A stretch of DNA of 23,302 bases from Macrocybe gigantea. Lineage: Eukaryota > Basidiomycota > Agaricomycetes > Agaricales > Callistosporiaceae. A model generated the notes under the pieces. It had not been told where the DNA came from, did no database searches, and was given only the letters and a program-made list of their open reading frames with translations. Shown one piece after another: positions 13,322-23,110 of this stretch (position 1 is the first letter of the stretch; every line of letters begins with the position of its first letter). The DNA lies in assembly GCA_011319805.1 (NCBI GenBank), contig SJRY01000090.1, positions 1 to 23,302 of the forward strand, written 5' to 3'. A program made the position numbers and the translations under genes.

Positions 13322-14297
13322 ACCGTTCCGCAAGAGTTGACCAAAGGAGATGCATGTTTTGCAAGCATCATGGCAGCTCCGCCTTGTACGCTTGAACGGA
13401 ACGGGAGCCTTGTGGTGTAGGGTCACAACGACACAGGTATGTGGAAAAGGTAGGGCATGTATCGCATGCTCATGCCGGATTTCTCGTTTCTTCATGTGTA
13501 ACCATGAGAAGGTGCCAGATGTAGGCAATCAATTCCTGTCTTGTGCTCGCAGGAAATGAACAAGCTAAATTGGAGGAAAACAGAAATCCACGTGTGACAT
13601 CGGATAACATGACGAGGAATCAAGAGACGGCAAGAAATGCACACATGCCTGGGCCAAGTGCCTGCGAGAACTCGAGGGTCTCAGGTAAGAGAAAAAGCAG
13701 GGCTTCTCACATGGTAGGGTTATTCGGAAGACAATTTATTTTGGTCTTTGCCCGGAGCATCCCTAATAAGGCAGGAAGAGGTGTGGAGACACGTTACCAC
13801 GAGAACCGGGATAACATGTGTACCACTCACCCTTCTGGTCCCCTAGAGCACTTCGAGACAAAGCCACGTCGGGGTCATGGGTGTGCAATTGGCATCCATA
13901 AAACCCGCAGAATGGCAGGTAGTTGGACTGACCCATATGCCTCGTTAAAGTCTAGCACAGAACTCTGCTTATTTTCCAATGCAATCCCTCGCCACCAGTT
14001 CGTAAGGCGGGTATATGCGTCATGGGGAGAGTAACAACGGTACACGCGGGAAAATGTTGGATAAAATAGCAAATGGAGACATGCAGCTTGTGGTACTAAA
14101 TGAATAGTAGGTCAACGACTAGAAGGAGCGGATTACAGAAATTGAGATCACTTGAAACACAACGTGAGGTAAATGAATGACAAACACATGGTCGCGGATA
14201 TGAGGAAGAGGAGACACAGGAACGCGGCCGACAGGCGCGCTACTTAATCACTGAAAGGGTTTCAGACTATCATTCATAGCAAAGCCACTTGGAATGA
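13322..14297. other. About 1 kb without a supported gene between the chitinase and the small membrane protein
   Basis: Both flanking genes are on the minus strand, so this holds the 3' flank of the small membrane protein gene and the promoter of the chitinase. A 163-codon plus-strand frame (13543-14034) has no recognisable domain and an unlikely composition. I see no RNA gene or mobile element. Confidence 0.5.
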
Positions 14298-14846
14298 TCA
14301 CAGCCGGGTGATTGCCTTGGAATCCAGAGGCATTCCTACAAGAAGTTAAGGAATGTTCAGGAATTTTGAAAAAGACAAGGCTACGCACCCGACGAGTCGA
14401 TTCCGTTCTGAGCCAAAATCCGATTTTGGCGAATTAGTCTCGCCTGATCGAACCTGATGTGGAAAGCATGAGATCAAGAATACACTTCGTGCAAGGAATT
14501 GGCATCTTACGTTACGTGTTCCCGCCGCATGATATCCTTCACTTCTTGTACACCGTGTTCATCCAAGCCGGAACGGGAATCCCCGTCTCTGATATTTGCT
14601 TCAATATCAAAATTGGTGGAGCTCATGCCAGCATTGATTTGCTCTGAGAATGTAGTGAGTGGCGTGTAATGTCGTAGTCTTGGAAAGAGTGTCTGAATGC
14701 GCTGTGCGACATGTGGAACAATCGTGGCTCGATAACGGTAACCTATTCAAGCGCTCGAGTTTTGACCAACGGTTTCTAAGACATGTCCACACACCAACTA
14801 CCACGATAGCGAAGAATACAGCGACCAGGGAATAGTAAAACAACAT
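14298..14846 (-). CDS. Small single-pass membrane protein, conserved hypothetical (128 aa, four exons)
   Basis: Exons (minus): 14846-14795, 14742-14511, 14453-14389 and 14335-14298; all phases close and the introns are 52, 57 and 53 bases. The protein begins with one hydrophobic helix (MLFYYSLVAVFFAIVVVGYR), then a basic/aromatic region, then a polar tail with an acidic stretch (FDIEANIRDGDSRSG) and two conserved-looking motifs (EVKDIMRREHV and FDQARLIRQNRILAQNGID). It ends SKAITRL. The N-in helix with a cytosolic charged tail suggests an organelle or ER membrane adaptor, but I recognise no named family. An alternative in-frame ATG at 14870 would add eight residues before the helix. It is divergent from the Smr protein gene, sharing a 266-base promoter region. 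Confidence 0.75.
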
Positions 14847-15112
14847 CGGAGGGGAATAGCAACGAAGCAAGCGTTTTAGTGTTACAGAAGCTGCGCCAGG
14901 AGCATGTCAGATCGTGGCTGTGCCGGCTGCCGCTTATGTCGGTCACGCGGGAACCACGTGATACATTGCAACAGATTCTTTCTTGTGGCCTGGGACGACT
15001 GTTGCTGACTCGGATTCGCGGTTCACCTGTCCTTGTGGCCAGTTCGGCTTTATTATTTCTATTCAAGCATTATATATTTTTGTCTTGCTGTACTTCCTAT
15101 CTCATTTCACAT
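14847..15112. promoter_or_regulatory. Divergent promoter region between the small membrane protein and Smr protein genes
   Basis: The 266 bases lie between two outward-facing start codons. A TATATAT stretch at 15071-15077 is only about 36 bases before the Smr protein ATG, so it may be incidental. No other motif stands out. Confidence 0.35.
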
Positions 15113-17185
15113 ATGGAACCAAACGCGACGTTGTTTGAAGCCCTCCAGGTATCGTTGTGATTGCTAGTTCGATTCTGTCAACGATCTGATTGCACTGCGC
15201 CTCGGATTAGAGGGAGTTCTGCCCGCCGTTAGATACATCGCTCTTAGCAGCGTTTGTCGCCGAAATAGAGCTCGAAACAAAAGAAAGCGGGCACCTAGCA
15301 TCGCCTACGCAGATTGCCACGCTTCGCGCTACATTGCACGAGCTAGCGGTCCAAGCTAAAGAATTGCGAGAAAATGAGCTCGCCGACGACCAATTGACGT
15401 CGGAGACCGACGATTCGAATAGCATGCCAGACTTCTACAACGGAACGACTGCCACGACGAGTTCTTTGAGTTCTGATGCTTCAGACTCGTCCGCACTTTC
15501 ATTCAGCTCACCGCTCGGCTTCTTGCAAGCCGCTCTGCCTCATGTTCCCGTGATGACTCTCCAGTCGGCGCTTCGAAACGCGAATCCGGACAGCGTTGAT
15601 ATGTGGGATGTTGTGTCTGGCATCTTGACGCAGGAATCTATACGCGAACTTGAAGAACGCGGCTTGAGCGCCCTTGACGATGAAGAAAGTCTGTCCTCCC
15701 TGGATTTGGATGACGAGGCAGGCTGGGAAACGATTCAGCGGAAGAAACCTGGTCTATCTACATTCACGCCAAAGATTTCAAGGAAGAAAAACCGTCGTAC
15801 CATCACCCTAGTCGACATGCGTCAGCAACAACATACCGTGGCGTCGACCAAGGCTAATTCACATTCTCTTCCGCCACCAGACCCGTGGACTCAGTTGTCG
15901 TCGTTTTCGACTCATCTCGCATCCCTTCTTCCACGTCATCCGGCTTCTTTCTTTCAGTCTTTCTTCCATTCGCCGGATTACGCAACACCCTATAAAGCTT
16001 TACGTGCTTGCCTGCAAACTATCTGCAAAACGGGATCGCCATCCACTTCTAACGACCACACGGGAACCCTCTATCTTCTGCTCGACATTCTCCTTCCAGA
16101 GTACATTGGACTTGATCCCGAGCAACGTTCACATCTCATGGAAGACATAGAGCTTGCACTTCAAGCGACAGAAGGACGCGGCGACGATGCGTTAGATTTG
16201 GTCAAGCTGCTTCGTGAACTTGACGCTGATTCCGTCTCGGGTCAACTTGAGATGGGCGTTTACCATTTCTCGAAATTACCGGCTGCAGCTGGATCGAGGC
16301 ACATCGCTAAACTACCCACTGAACCTCCATCCCCGATTCCTCCTCAAACGAGGGTGAGACATAAACCCCCACCTCCCCCCAAGCCCAAGGCTGACCCTTT
16401 CGAATGGCAATCTGTGCCTCAACGGAAAACCGGTAATCAGGATCCGCATCCACTGGCAAACTTCATTCCGGCATACAACCGAGACACCAACGGAAAGACG
16501 AAAGGATCTGGTAACGCCTTCGGCAAAGGCGGCAAAGGCGACGTTGGTGAGCTCGCCGAATATCGAAAGAGGCAGCGCGAGAGTATACGAAAACGAGATC
16601 AGCTGCTCAGAGAAGCTACTCGGATGTGGCAACAGGGCAATGTCAGGACCAGGGGTGGTGAAGCCGCTTTTTACTTTGCGGAAAAGGTGCACACCATTCT
16701 TTCGAGGTTGTTGAGTTTCGCTAATGCCGTAGAAACCCAGGCCAGAGAATTCCAAGAACTTGCAAGAAAGGAGGCGCTGAATGCTGCTCGGGCGTTAGTC
16801 GAGTCTAAGCGGTTCGTCATCTGGAGCCCGATAGTTTTCATTCCTTGACCTAACAATCACCCTTCTAGACTGACGTCGAACGACAGACGTACAATCGATT
16901 TGCATGGCACCACTGTTTCCGAAGCGATTGTAATTGTGAAGGAAATCTTGGAAGACGAACCTTGCTCTCCTTGTGCGTATTGCCTTGTCATGAATATTAC
17001 CACTGCCTTCTCATCTCTCCACAGCAAATCCGCTGAAGATTATCACTGGCCGCGGCACTCACTCGGTAAACCAGACGAGCGTCCTCAAGCCTGCACTGAA
17101 AAAGGCTTTGCATGAAGCGAGATGGAGCGTCGGTTCTTGGGACGGAGGCTTGGTTGTTCGGGGCAAGGACACTGGATCGAGCTAA
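15113..17185 (+). CDS. CUE-like/DUF1771/Smr-domain protein, Cue2/NONU-1-like endonuclease candidate (633 aa)
   Basis: Exons: 15113-15148, 15211-16811, 16869-16972 and 17025-17185. The start peptide MEPNATLFEALQ joins REFCPPLDTSLLAAF, fixing the first acceptor. Residues about 114-151 resemble a CUE ubiquitin-binding domain (ALPHVPVMTLQSALRNANPD). Residues about 460-525 match DUF1771 (YRKRQRESIRKRDQLLREA and AAFYFAEKVH). The C-terminal Smr domain starts near 546 with the hallmarks IDLHG (Asp556, His558) and TGRGTHS (Arg590). In yeast Cue2, DxH and Arg residues of the Smr domain are needed to cut mRNA at collided ribosomes (no-go decay); the same residues are present here, so activity is plausible. 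The middle part is Ser- and Pro-rich with a poly-Pro run. Exon 2 ends at a weak donor (gttcgt). The 3' end is 86 bases from the convergent GNAT gene. Confidence 0.88.
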
Positions 17186-17271
17186 GTCCAAATTGGATCT
17201 AATTTGTAGGATCTACCTTTCGGTATTGTGTCAGCGAGGCTTAATATCCTGTATCACCTTTTGTATACCAT

Positions 17272-18130
17272 TTACTTGTATCTTGGGCTACCTGTATACG
17301 TAGGTAGAGTGTCGTCATTGCCAGTATTACGATTGTACACTACCTCCTGATTTGACGGACGGCGCCATTGGAACTGAAGAAGTTTCTTGATCTCGCCCGC
17401 AGAATTCTGGCAGCTCCCTTCCTCACCCACTTTTACGAATCCATTCTTCTCCAGGACTCGCTCGCTTGCAGCATTCCCCTCGAAAATCTCGGCATCGATG
17501 ATGTTGGCATCCGTGCGTGGAATGGCCCACTCTTGTATCACAGCAGAAATGACAGCGCTCATTATTCCATGACCATGTCTAGCTGGCGTGATGTAGTCTC
17601 AAATAAAACAAAAATCAGCTTTTTGTCCTTATTGTGATGAAATGACGAGAAAAGTTACAGGCCATGGACCAGTGTCCTCGTGGGTCTGCAGTGGACCGTC
17701 CTGCGTGATCTTCTGGCAGTTTACGACGAGGATCATCCTCAGGAATGTCGTCTTCCTCCGATCTGTAAAATCCGATCATGCCCAGGTAGCGTTCCTGCCC
17801 CTCGTCATCTATTTCCCTTATTATCCTTAGAGGGAAGCCTTTTGCAAGCTTCGGAGATGGTCCGCTTTCTCCATTACCCTCATGGAGGTCTCTAAGGACC
17901 CCGTCGGTCTCCTGTTTTTCCTGCATGATCCAGGTTTCACCGTGTTCGGGGAGATATGGGTGAGGAGGGCTTGACATCCATGTGTAAATTTGCGGATGGT
18001 TGAGATTCAGGACGACGGAAGGGACATCTGACATCCTAGGTGGTGTCAAAATAATTCGATTGTGCTTGCCAGAGAGCCTCAGGAATGGCTCGTTGGTGCC
18101 GGGGTTAAGCTGTAAGGGATGTAAGGCCAT
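17272..18130 (-). CDS. GNAT-family N-acetyltransferase, RimJ/RimL-like (265 aa)
   Basis: Exons (minus): 18130-17659 and 17597-17272, with a 61-base intron that splits a Tyr codon. The N-terminal part gives the beta strands of a GNAT fold (IILTPPRMSDVPSVVLNLNH, LGMIGFYRS). The acetyl-CoA-binding segment is GHWSMAYYITPARHGHGIM across the splice, followed by the C-terminal GNAT signature NAASERVLEKNGFVKVGEEG. Such proteins transfer acetyl groups from acetyl-CoA to an amine on a protein or small molecule; the substrate is not readable from sequence. The tail after about residue 240 is polar and probably disordered. It is cytosolic by lack of any targeting signal. The gene is divergent from the KAT14-like gene, 354 bases away, but the two acetyltransferases are not closely related. 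Confidence 0.87.
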
Positions 18131-18484
18131 ACCTTGAATTAGTCGGCAGGGCGTAACGATAACAGATTGTTATACCCCGCGTTCTGAGTCATTTTTCGGC
18201 GCGAATATTGATGTCAAGTTGAGTCTTGGCTTTTATTTGGAGCCCGGGCTAAACGAGGCTCTCCTAGCACGATCAGCCAACGGGAAATACTCATTCGAAA
18301 TTCTATTTTCCTGATAGAGTTCGAAGTTCAGCGCGCCCAATCCCGGATGAAAAATCAGAGGAACCCACTCAATATCGTATGTACGCGGTCAGACTTTCAA
18401 GTGCAACATCACCAAACAAACACGTTTGACTAGTTACGCTTTTAACCTGATCTTCACTTCTAGAGTGACCGACCTGTAATTCAT
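18131..18484. promoter_or_regulatory. Divergent intergenic region between the two acetyltransferase genes
   Basis: The 354 bases lie between outward-facing start codons at 18130 (minus) and 18485 (plus). No reading frame of interest and no clear TATA box are seen. Shared control of the two genes is possible but not shown. Confidence 0.35.
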
Positions 18485-20031
18485 ATGAGCGATTCAGATG
18501 AATTTCAGGACTTGAAAGGATCGAAGACTAGAGTACGTGCGGAACGAACATGCTGCTAGGGACCGAGCTCATGTCTCTGTAGCGTAAAACGCGACATGGC
18601 AAACGGAGGAGGACCCTAACAGGATACGCAATACAGCCGGACGAATCAGAAACCGTTCGGACGGCTTTCGATTCGCTTTTTGAGCGGCTGGACCCTCAGA
18701 ATCGACCAGATTACTTGTTTGAGGACATAATCAACGACTTACTCCCTGATTATTTGCGAACGCGAGCAGTCTTACAGGAGCAATCCATTGAGACTGATCA
18801 GAAAGTCCGCCTCTTCTTTTGCTTTTTGAACTCAACTCATCAACCCATTGTCATAGGGAAATCGCGTTCGACCCCTGACACGGTCTGAAGTTTCCTCGTG
18901 CATCCAGACGATTGACGCTCAAGATGGTGCAAAGCCTCCTCTGATCAATCTGATACGGAGAAAATTGAAATTGGCTCAGGTGACACACAGTAAAACACGT
19001 CCTAAGCATGATCTTATGGGGTTGTTTTTGCTTTTAGGAAAGGAGACGAAATCACCTCAGTGATCCACAGATTCGGACATCTGACACTGTCACGCCTCTG
19101 ACGTCGCTCCCCGTTAAACATCCCCCGCAATCCCAAGTGATTGAAGCCCTGTCTGCAATACAGACAACTCCGTATGAAAATTCGTTCCTATCACGCATTC
19201 AAGGAACCAGGGCGGGCCAAAGTTCGGCATCTTTGGCAGTGGACTGGGAAACGGTTACTCCGTGGATGAGTCTCATGGCCGATATCAGAGAGCACCACAG
19301 ATATGCGCAGTAAGCTGTCTGTCTATCGGCTTCGGGGGCTGCTTGATGTCTCTAATGCATCTAAATGATGACAGCCCTGAGAGGGAGCAGCCGTTGGAGA
19401 CTCTGGCACCAATCATCTACACTTCACTCCAAGCGTGTCACCTGGACCAGGTTCACAATCTCCTGGAACGATCTTTCTGGCCAGGAATAAATGGTGAGAG
19501 CTCCTTCATGGCTGTACGTGATTTGTCTGAGGCCCATTCGTAGTTAGCGACTCTCTTGATCATTTTCCGGAGCGCTGCACGGTTGTTGCAACGTACAAAC
19601 GCCTAGTAGTTGGTGTCGCGATTCTCAGTTCTCCGCGAGAGACGTACATTACATACCTGGCCGTCAAGGCCGGTTGGGATAATGCCCGAATAGCAAGGTA
19701 TCGATCATCTCAAGATCGGTTGTACTTCTTGTTCTTATTCATTTACGGAAAAGATCCATGCTCTATCATCTTATCATGCTCAATCCTGACAAGGACATCA
19801 CCCTACATGTTTCAGTGAACAATCCTGCCATGGTAATGTTTATTCCTCGATCGTTCTCGAACGATCATGACCTTCTCTGACCTCATGGTCTATGTATCCA
19901 ATCAATAGCTGCTGTACAACCAGTTTGGATTCAAGGCTGAGGAATTTGTCGCTGGATTTTACGAGAATTACCTAGAACCGCATTCACGAAGATCGAAGAA
20001 CGCCTTCCGGCTTAGACTGCGGCAGCAGTAA
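18485..20031 (+). CDS. KAT14/CSRP2BP-like GNAT acetyltransferase with altered acetyl-CoA motif (379 aa)
   Basis: Exons: 18485-18532, 18583-18804, 18857-18979, 19038-19309, 19375-19493, 19544-19697, 19754-19832 and 19909-20031; all phases close. The first about 200 residues are polar with a basic patch (KTRHGKRRRT) that could be a nuclear signal. The C-terminal GNAT domain follows the KAT14/CSRP2BP pattern: FWPGINVSDSLDHFPE, TYITYLAVKAGW, SMLYHLIMLNPDKDITLHVS, NNPAMLLYNQFGFKAEEFV, FYENYLEP and a final KNAFRLRLRQQ. In animals KAT14 is a subunit of the ATAC histone acetyltransferase complex; the partner in this fungus is unknown. The acetyl-CoA loop, normally Arg-x-x-Gly-x-Ala, reads DNARIA (residues 307-312), so binding or catalysis may be impaired. 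Intron 2 uses a weak donor (gtccgc) and intron 6 an aag acceptor, so those borders are less sure. Confidence 0.87.
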
Positions 20032-20099
20032 GCGCGCCCCTTCTCGTCAGCAGGCCAGCCGAGGGACACACGTAATTACAACGACTAATAACAACAAAA

Positions 20100-20520
20100 C
20101 AACTTGACACTTTGCTTTCTGGTTGACACCGAACCGCGATGTGAAGGTCTCTCATGTCAAGGTGGTCCATCTATTCAGGCTTACGAATACGCTCTCCGGA
20201 TCCATTTGGAACACAGATCATCCCGCTTCACACCACCCCCACGCTGCACCATCTGCCTGCGGATCTCTGAGGAATTTTTTACCCTTCGGGGGTGGCGTCT
20301 ACTGTGAGATTTTTGATATCATGCTATGTCACCGCATTCCAACATATACATTTTGACATCTAGCTCAGTTCTTACCGCCCGTGTTGCGTGTTCGGCGGAG
20401 AATGGGTAGCTTTCAGCCATCATGACTTCTGGCTTCTTGAGGCGATGCCTAGTACGTGGCACGGACTCGCCTTGTTCTCGAGAAAACTCAAAGAAATTTT
20501 GACTAAGGGGTGTCAGGAGT
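20100..20520 (+). pseudogene. Possible cytochrome P450 relic (heme-binding region)
   Basis: One plus-strand frame (about 20108-20310) gives LTPNRDVKV, LTNTLSGSIWNTDHP and then NFLPFGGGVYC, which resembles the stretch running into the P450 heme-binding signature FxxGxxxCxG, but with the Cys one position early. A second frame from about 20370 gives PCCVFGGEWVAF, resembling the segment after the heme Cys, and stays open to a TAG at 20519-20521. The two parts do not join in frame with a good intron and there is no room for the other about 400 residues of a P450. I infer a short decayed fragment; a chance resemblance is possible. The rest of 20032-20709 shows nothing else. Confidence 0.35.
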
Positions 20521-20709
20521 AGCCCTGCTCAGGGCCTTGCGCCGACCGTTGCAGCCGGTCAATCGGTCGCATCGCCATATCTGCAACTGAATAATTGAAA
20601 TCCATTCTCGCAACGTCGAAAACAGCGTCACATATATTCCCAAATATACAGAAAGATATAATAATGAAGAATAAGGTAAAACGAGATCTGAACAAGCGGG
20701 CCTTCCATG

Positions 20710-21846
20710 TTATCCCTTAGTTGTGCCTTTCTCTTCTACAGGATGAACCGCACTGAGTGCTCTTCTTCTGGCCAAAGGGCGGTTCCCGATTCTTGAGGAT
20801 CGGATTACAGACTCTGTCTTGCTGGCGCCAACCGCGCTGGTGCTGACGTGTCGTTTCCGCCGACTAGCGTTTTCCCGGTTGACAGCCAAAAAGTCTGCGC
20901 CTATAAAGTGTCGCTTTCCGGGAAGGAGAGTCTCTCCTTCCCTGCCTCTACTAGCATTCTCGATCGAGGCCACTGCTGCGTCGTAGACCCAATTTCCACC
21001 GATCCTGACTCCTTCGCCAATCATTGGTCCGCTCACGGACTTTCTCCTCCCTACACACCGCTTCTTGACGACCCTGCTCTCGTCTCCCATCAGCTCCTTT
21101 GTTGCCGGCGACCTGATGGGAGAAGCTGGTTCGAACGCCGTTGTCCCTGCCGTACCCACCGCCGAAACGGAGCGACTGCGAAGGCGAAGGGGGGCGACAT
21201 GGCCTTGCCGTGGACCAGTAGGTGCAGTACCGGCTTGGAAGTGGACACGTCCGTTCCCCTCTGTGTCGCCATCTGCCGCCACGCCTTCCACCGGCTCTTC
21301 TACTTGCTTTTCGCACTCCGCCAACGGCTTGTAGTCCATCTGAGACTGCTTCAAAATGTCCTTGACTTTCCGCCTCCAGTCTTCCCTTTGGTAGAGCTTG
21401 TGGTGCATCATTTTGAATGTAAAGGGATATCTCCTGCCCAACGGGAACTTGGCAAGTGACACGAGGTCCTCCTCCTCATCACCGCTTTCATCGTCGCGAC
21501 CTTCCTCCACAGGGTAATCTTCATGGTATCCTCTGTCGTCCTCGTTCGTCACCGTATCGTGGGTGTCGTGAGGCGCTGTCGTATCGTTCTTCTTGCTTCC
21601 TTGAATGGACGTCTTCTTCCGCCAAACCGTCTGCGCGGTTGCAGGCTTCCTAGTTCCGATGACAGTGGCGAGCCTTTTGACGATGGGTATCAGGTCCGCA
21701 GGAAGTGCATATGGATTTCTATCCTCAGACGCGGCCGCTGTGTTTGTGCCACTGCGAACTCGTGTGCTTGTCTTGCGAGATGCGAGCTGGTCGAAGAACT
21801 CGACGAGCCTTGCGAATTCCGTGGTCTTGGATTCGGACACGGTCAT
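20710..21846 (-). CDS. Unrecognised charged, probably nuclear protein (378 aa, no intron)
   Basis: The frame is open beyond the chosen start; ATG 21846 (caccATGA) fits the start context better than the upstream ATG at 21909, whose extra 21 residues look like 5' UTR. Features in order: a helical N-terminal part (TEFARLVEFFDQLASRK), a polar linker, a strongly acidic stretch near residues 125-150 (EGRDDESGDEEEDLVSL), the best-conserved-looking block (FPLGRRYPFTFKMMHHKLY then WRRKVKDILKQSQMDYKPLA), and a basic Ser/Arg-rich C-terminal half with several possible nuclear signals (VKKRCVGRRKS, RRKRH, RRRA). No enzyme motif, signal peptide or membrane helix is seen. The aromatic/basic block might bind a partner protein or nucleic acid, but no function should be assumed. 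Confidence 0.7.
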   Translation of the reverse strand: MTVSESKTTEFARLVEFFDQLASRKTSTRVRSGTNTAAASEDRNPYALPADLIPIVKRLATVIGTRKPATAQTVWRKKTSIQGSKKNDTTAPHDTHDTVTNEDDRGYHEDYPVEEGRDDESGDEEEDLVSLAKFPLGRRYPFTFKMMHHKLYQREDWRRKVKDILKQSQMDYKPLAECEKQVEEPVEGVAADGDTEGNGRVHFQAGTAPTGPRQGHVAPLRLRSRSVSAVGTAGTTAFEPASPIRSPATKELMGDESRVVKKRCVGRRKSVSGPMIGEGVRIGGNWVYDAAVASIENASRGREGETLLPGKRHFIGADFLAVNRENASRRKRHVSTSAVGASKTESVIRSSRIGNRPLARRRALSAVHPVEEKGTTKG

Positions 21847-22252
21847 GGTGATTACATGGGTTGCTGCCGACGGCGTTGAGCAAATGGTGAAGCAGAGCTG
21901 CGTATGCAACGCCTTGGTCGTTGTTCAACGTGTCAAGGGCATCCATATATATCTCAGTCGACGGTTGATCGTGGCCCGTGGCCACACCAGTTTTTTTGGT
22001 CCACTTGTCCAGACGCTCGACAGGGTCTGGTCTATTTTGGGTCGTCCATTGTTCCAAACCTCCATTGTTTTAGCATTGGTGACATGATGTTTCAATTCCA
22101 TTACTCAGTAACGCGTGTATTACAGCTCGTCAGTGCTTCTCTAATGTGTCTATCGTCCATACTACAATCATGCGTGAGTTCGACATCAGTTGCAAATTTT
22201 TGGCCGTGGTCAAGTTCAGTTCGTCGCCATCGATGATTAAATGCTTCCGTTT
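21847..22252. other. Intergenic region upstream of the unrecognised charged protein
   Basis: About 400 bases between two minus-strand loci. It probably holds the promoter of the 20710-21846 gene. Short overlapping frames on both strands show no family signal, and no TATA box stands out. Confidence 0.4.
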
Positions 22253-23110
22253 TTACCAAGGACTTCGCCTGACACGAATTCTGCCCTTCGATCTCAAGAT
22301 CCAGATGATGGTCTTCATATTGTCGTCCACATGCTCGATGCTAGTTCGTCCTTCATACTCTTCGGTTTCTTCAGTGGCCACTTCGGAATTCGCGCTGACC
22401 CCTTGTTCCTCCATCGGCTCGTTCTCAGTCTTGCCTGATGTGAATGTGTGTGCAGAAGGAACTCCATCCAATGCTTTCAATTTCTTTCAGTTTCCGTGCG
22501 ATCATTAGCGTCGCCTTCAATTCGCGAGAACGAGTTGTTTTCAAGGCTATCTCGAGTTCAGGACCAAGCGGGTAAGGAGGCTCCGTCTGGTCAGTCCAAA
22601 GTCGAGAAAGGAGGGATATAGAAGTGCCTCGTTTGAGAGAAAGACACCGAGGTGAAGATGATTCAAATAGACAAGAGGCTTGAGCGCCGTTCCAAAAGCG
22701 TCCTTTTTCGCAGTCACTGACGATTCTTTGAGTCATTCAAATCGTGTATCAGATGAACGTACCGCCAGATCGTCCACGTCTGGGTAATCATCCGGAATGG
22801 GTGAATGAACAGTACACTCTAAGCTTTCTCGAAAGCAGCCCAGACAGCAGTCGCATACGAGGCGGTCGGTGCAACTCAGATAAAGGTGGGTCAAAAGCGG
22901 AAAGAACTTGGCAATTAGACGCAACAAAACGACGTCTATCCGGGGCAGACCGTCTAGTGTCAGTGTGTTAGCTTTGAGGAAGCAGCAGTGGGACAGATGC
23001 TAGCGAAGAGAGGTTCCAAACGAGGGCGCTGTGTCGAAAGGCCTTCTTGGCCCATATCAACGCAGAGACATTGGATGTGCATGAGGCGATTGAGCCGTGC
23101 AAGCTTGTAC
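22253..23110 (-). pseudogene. F-box/LRR-type protein relic, broken and lacking its N-terminal part
   Basis: Reading leftwards on the minus strand, family-like segments appear in successive frames. They are LARLNRLMHIQCLCVDM with RPRLEPLFASICP (to about 22975); then TLTLDGLPRIDVVLLRLIAK, FPLLTHLYLSC and DDYPDVDDLAV; then, after an in-frame TGA at 22733-22735 where a Trp codon would fit, FGTALKPLVYLNHLHLGVFL. A further frame change near 22590 leads to PYPLGPELEIAL and ARKLKEIESIGWSSFC, and another near 22465 leads to KTIIWILRSKGRIRVRRSPW and a TAA at 22253. This order is typical of the leucine-rich C-terminal half of Agaricomycete F-box proteins, as I recall the family. The F-box itself is not found within the window. 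Two or three frame changes plus a stop indicate a pseudogene. Confidence 0.55.

Noticed and set aside
13543..14034. 163-codon plus-strand open frame between the chitinase and the small membrane protein
   Set aside because: No domain, membrane or motif signal and an unusual Arg/His/Asn-rich composition; it overlaps the likely chitinase promoter region.
21128..21145. ggttcgaa sequence resembling a tRNA T-loop
   Set aside because: It lies inside the coding region of the 20710-21846 gene and no matching A-box or cloverleaf arms are found.
20848..21459. 203-codon plus-strand open frame
   Set aside because: Antisense to the charged protein at 20710-21846; Cys/Pro/Leu-rich shadow composition and no family signal.
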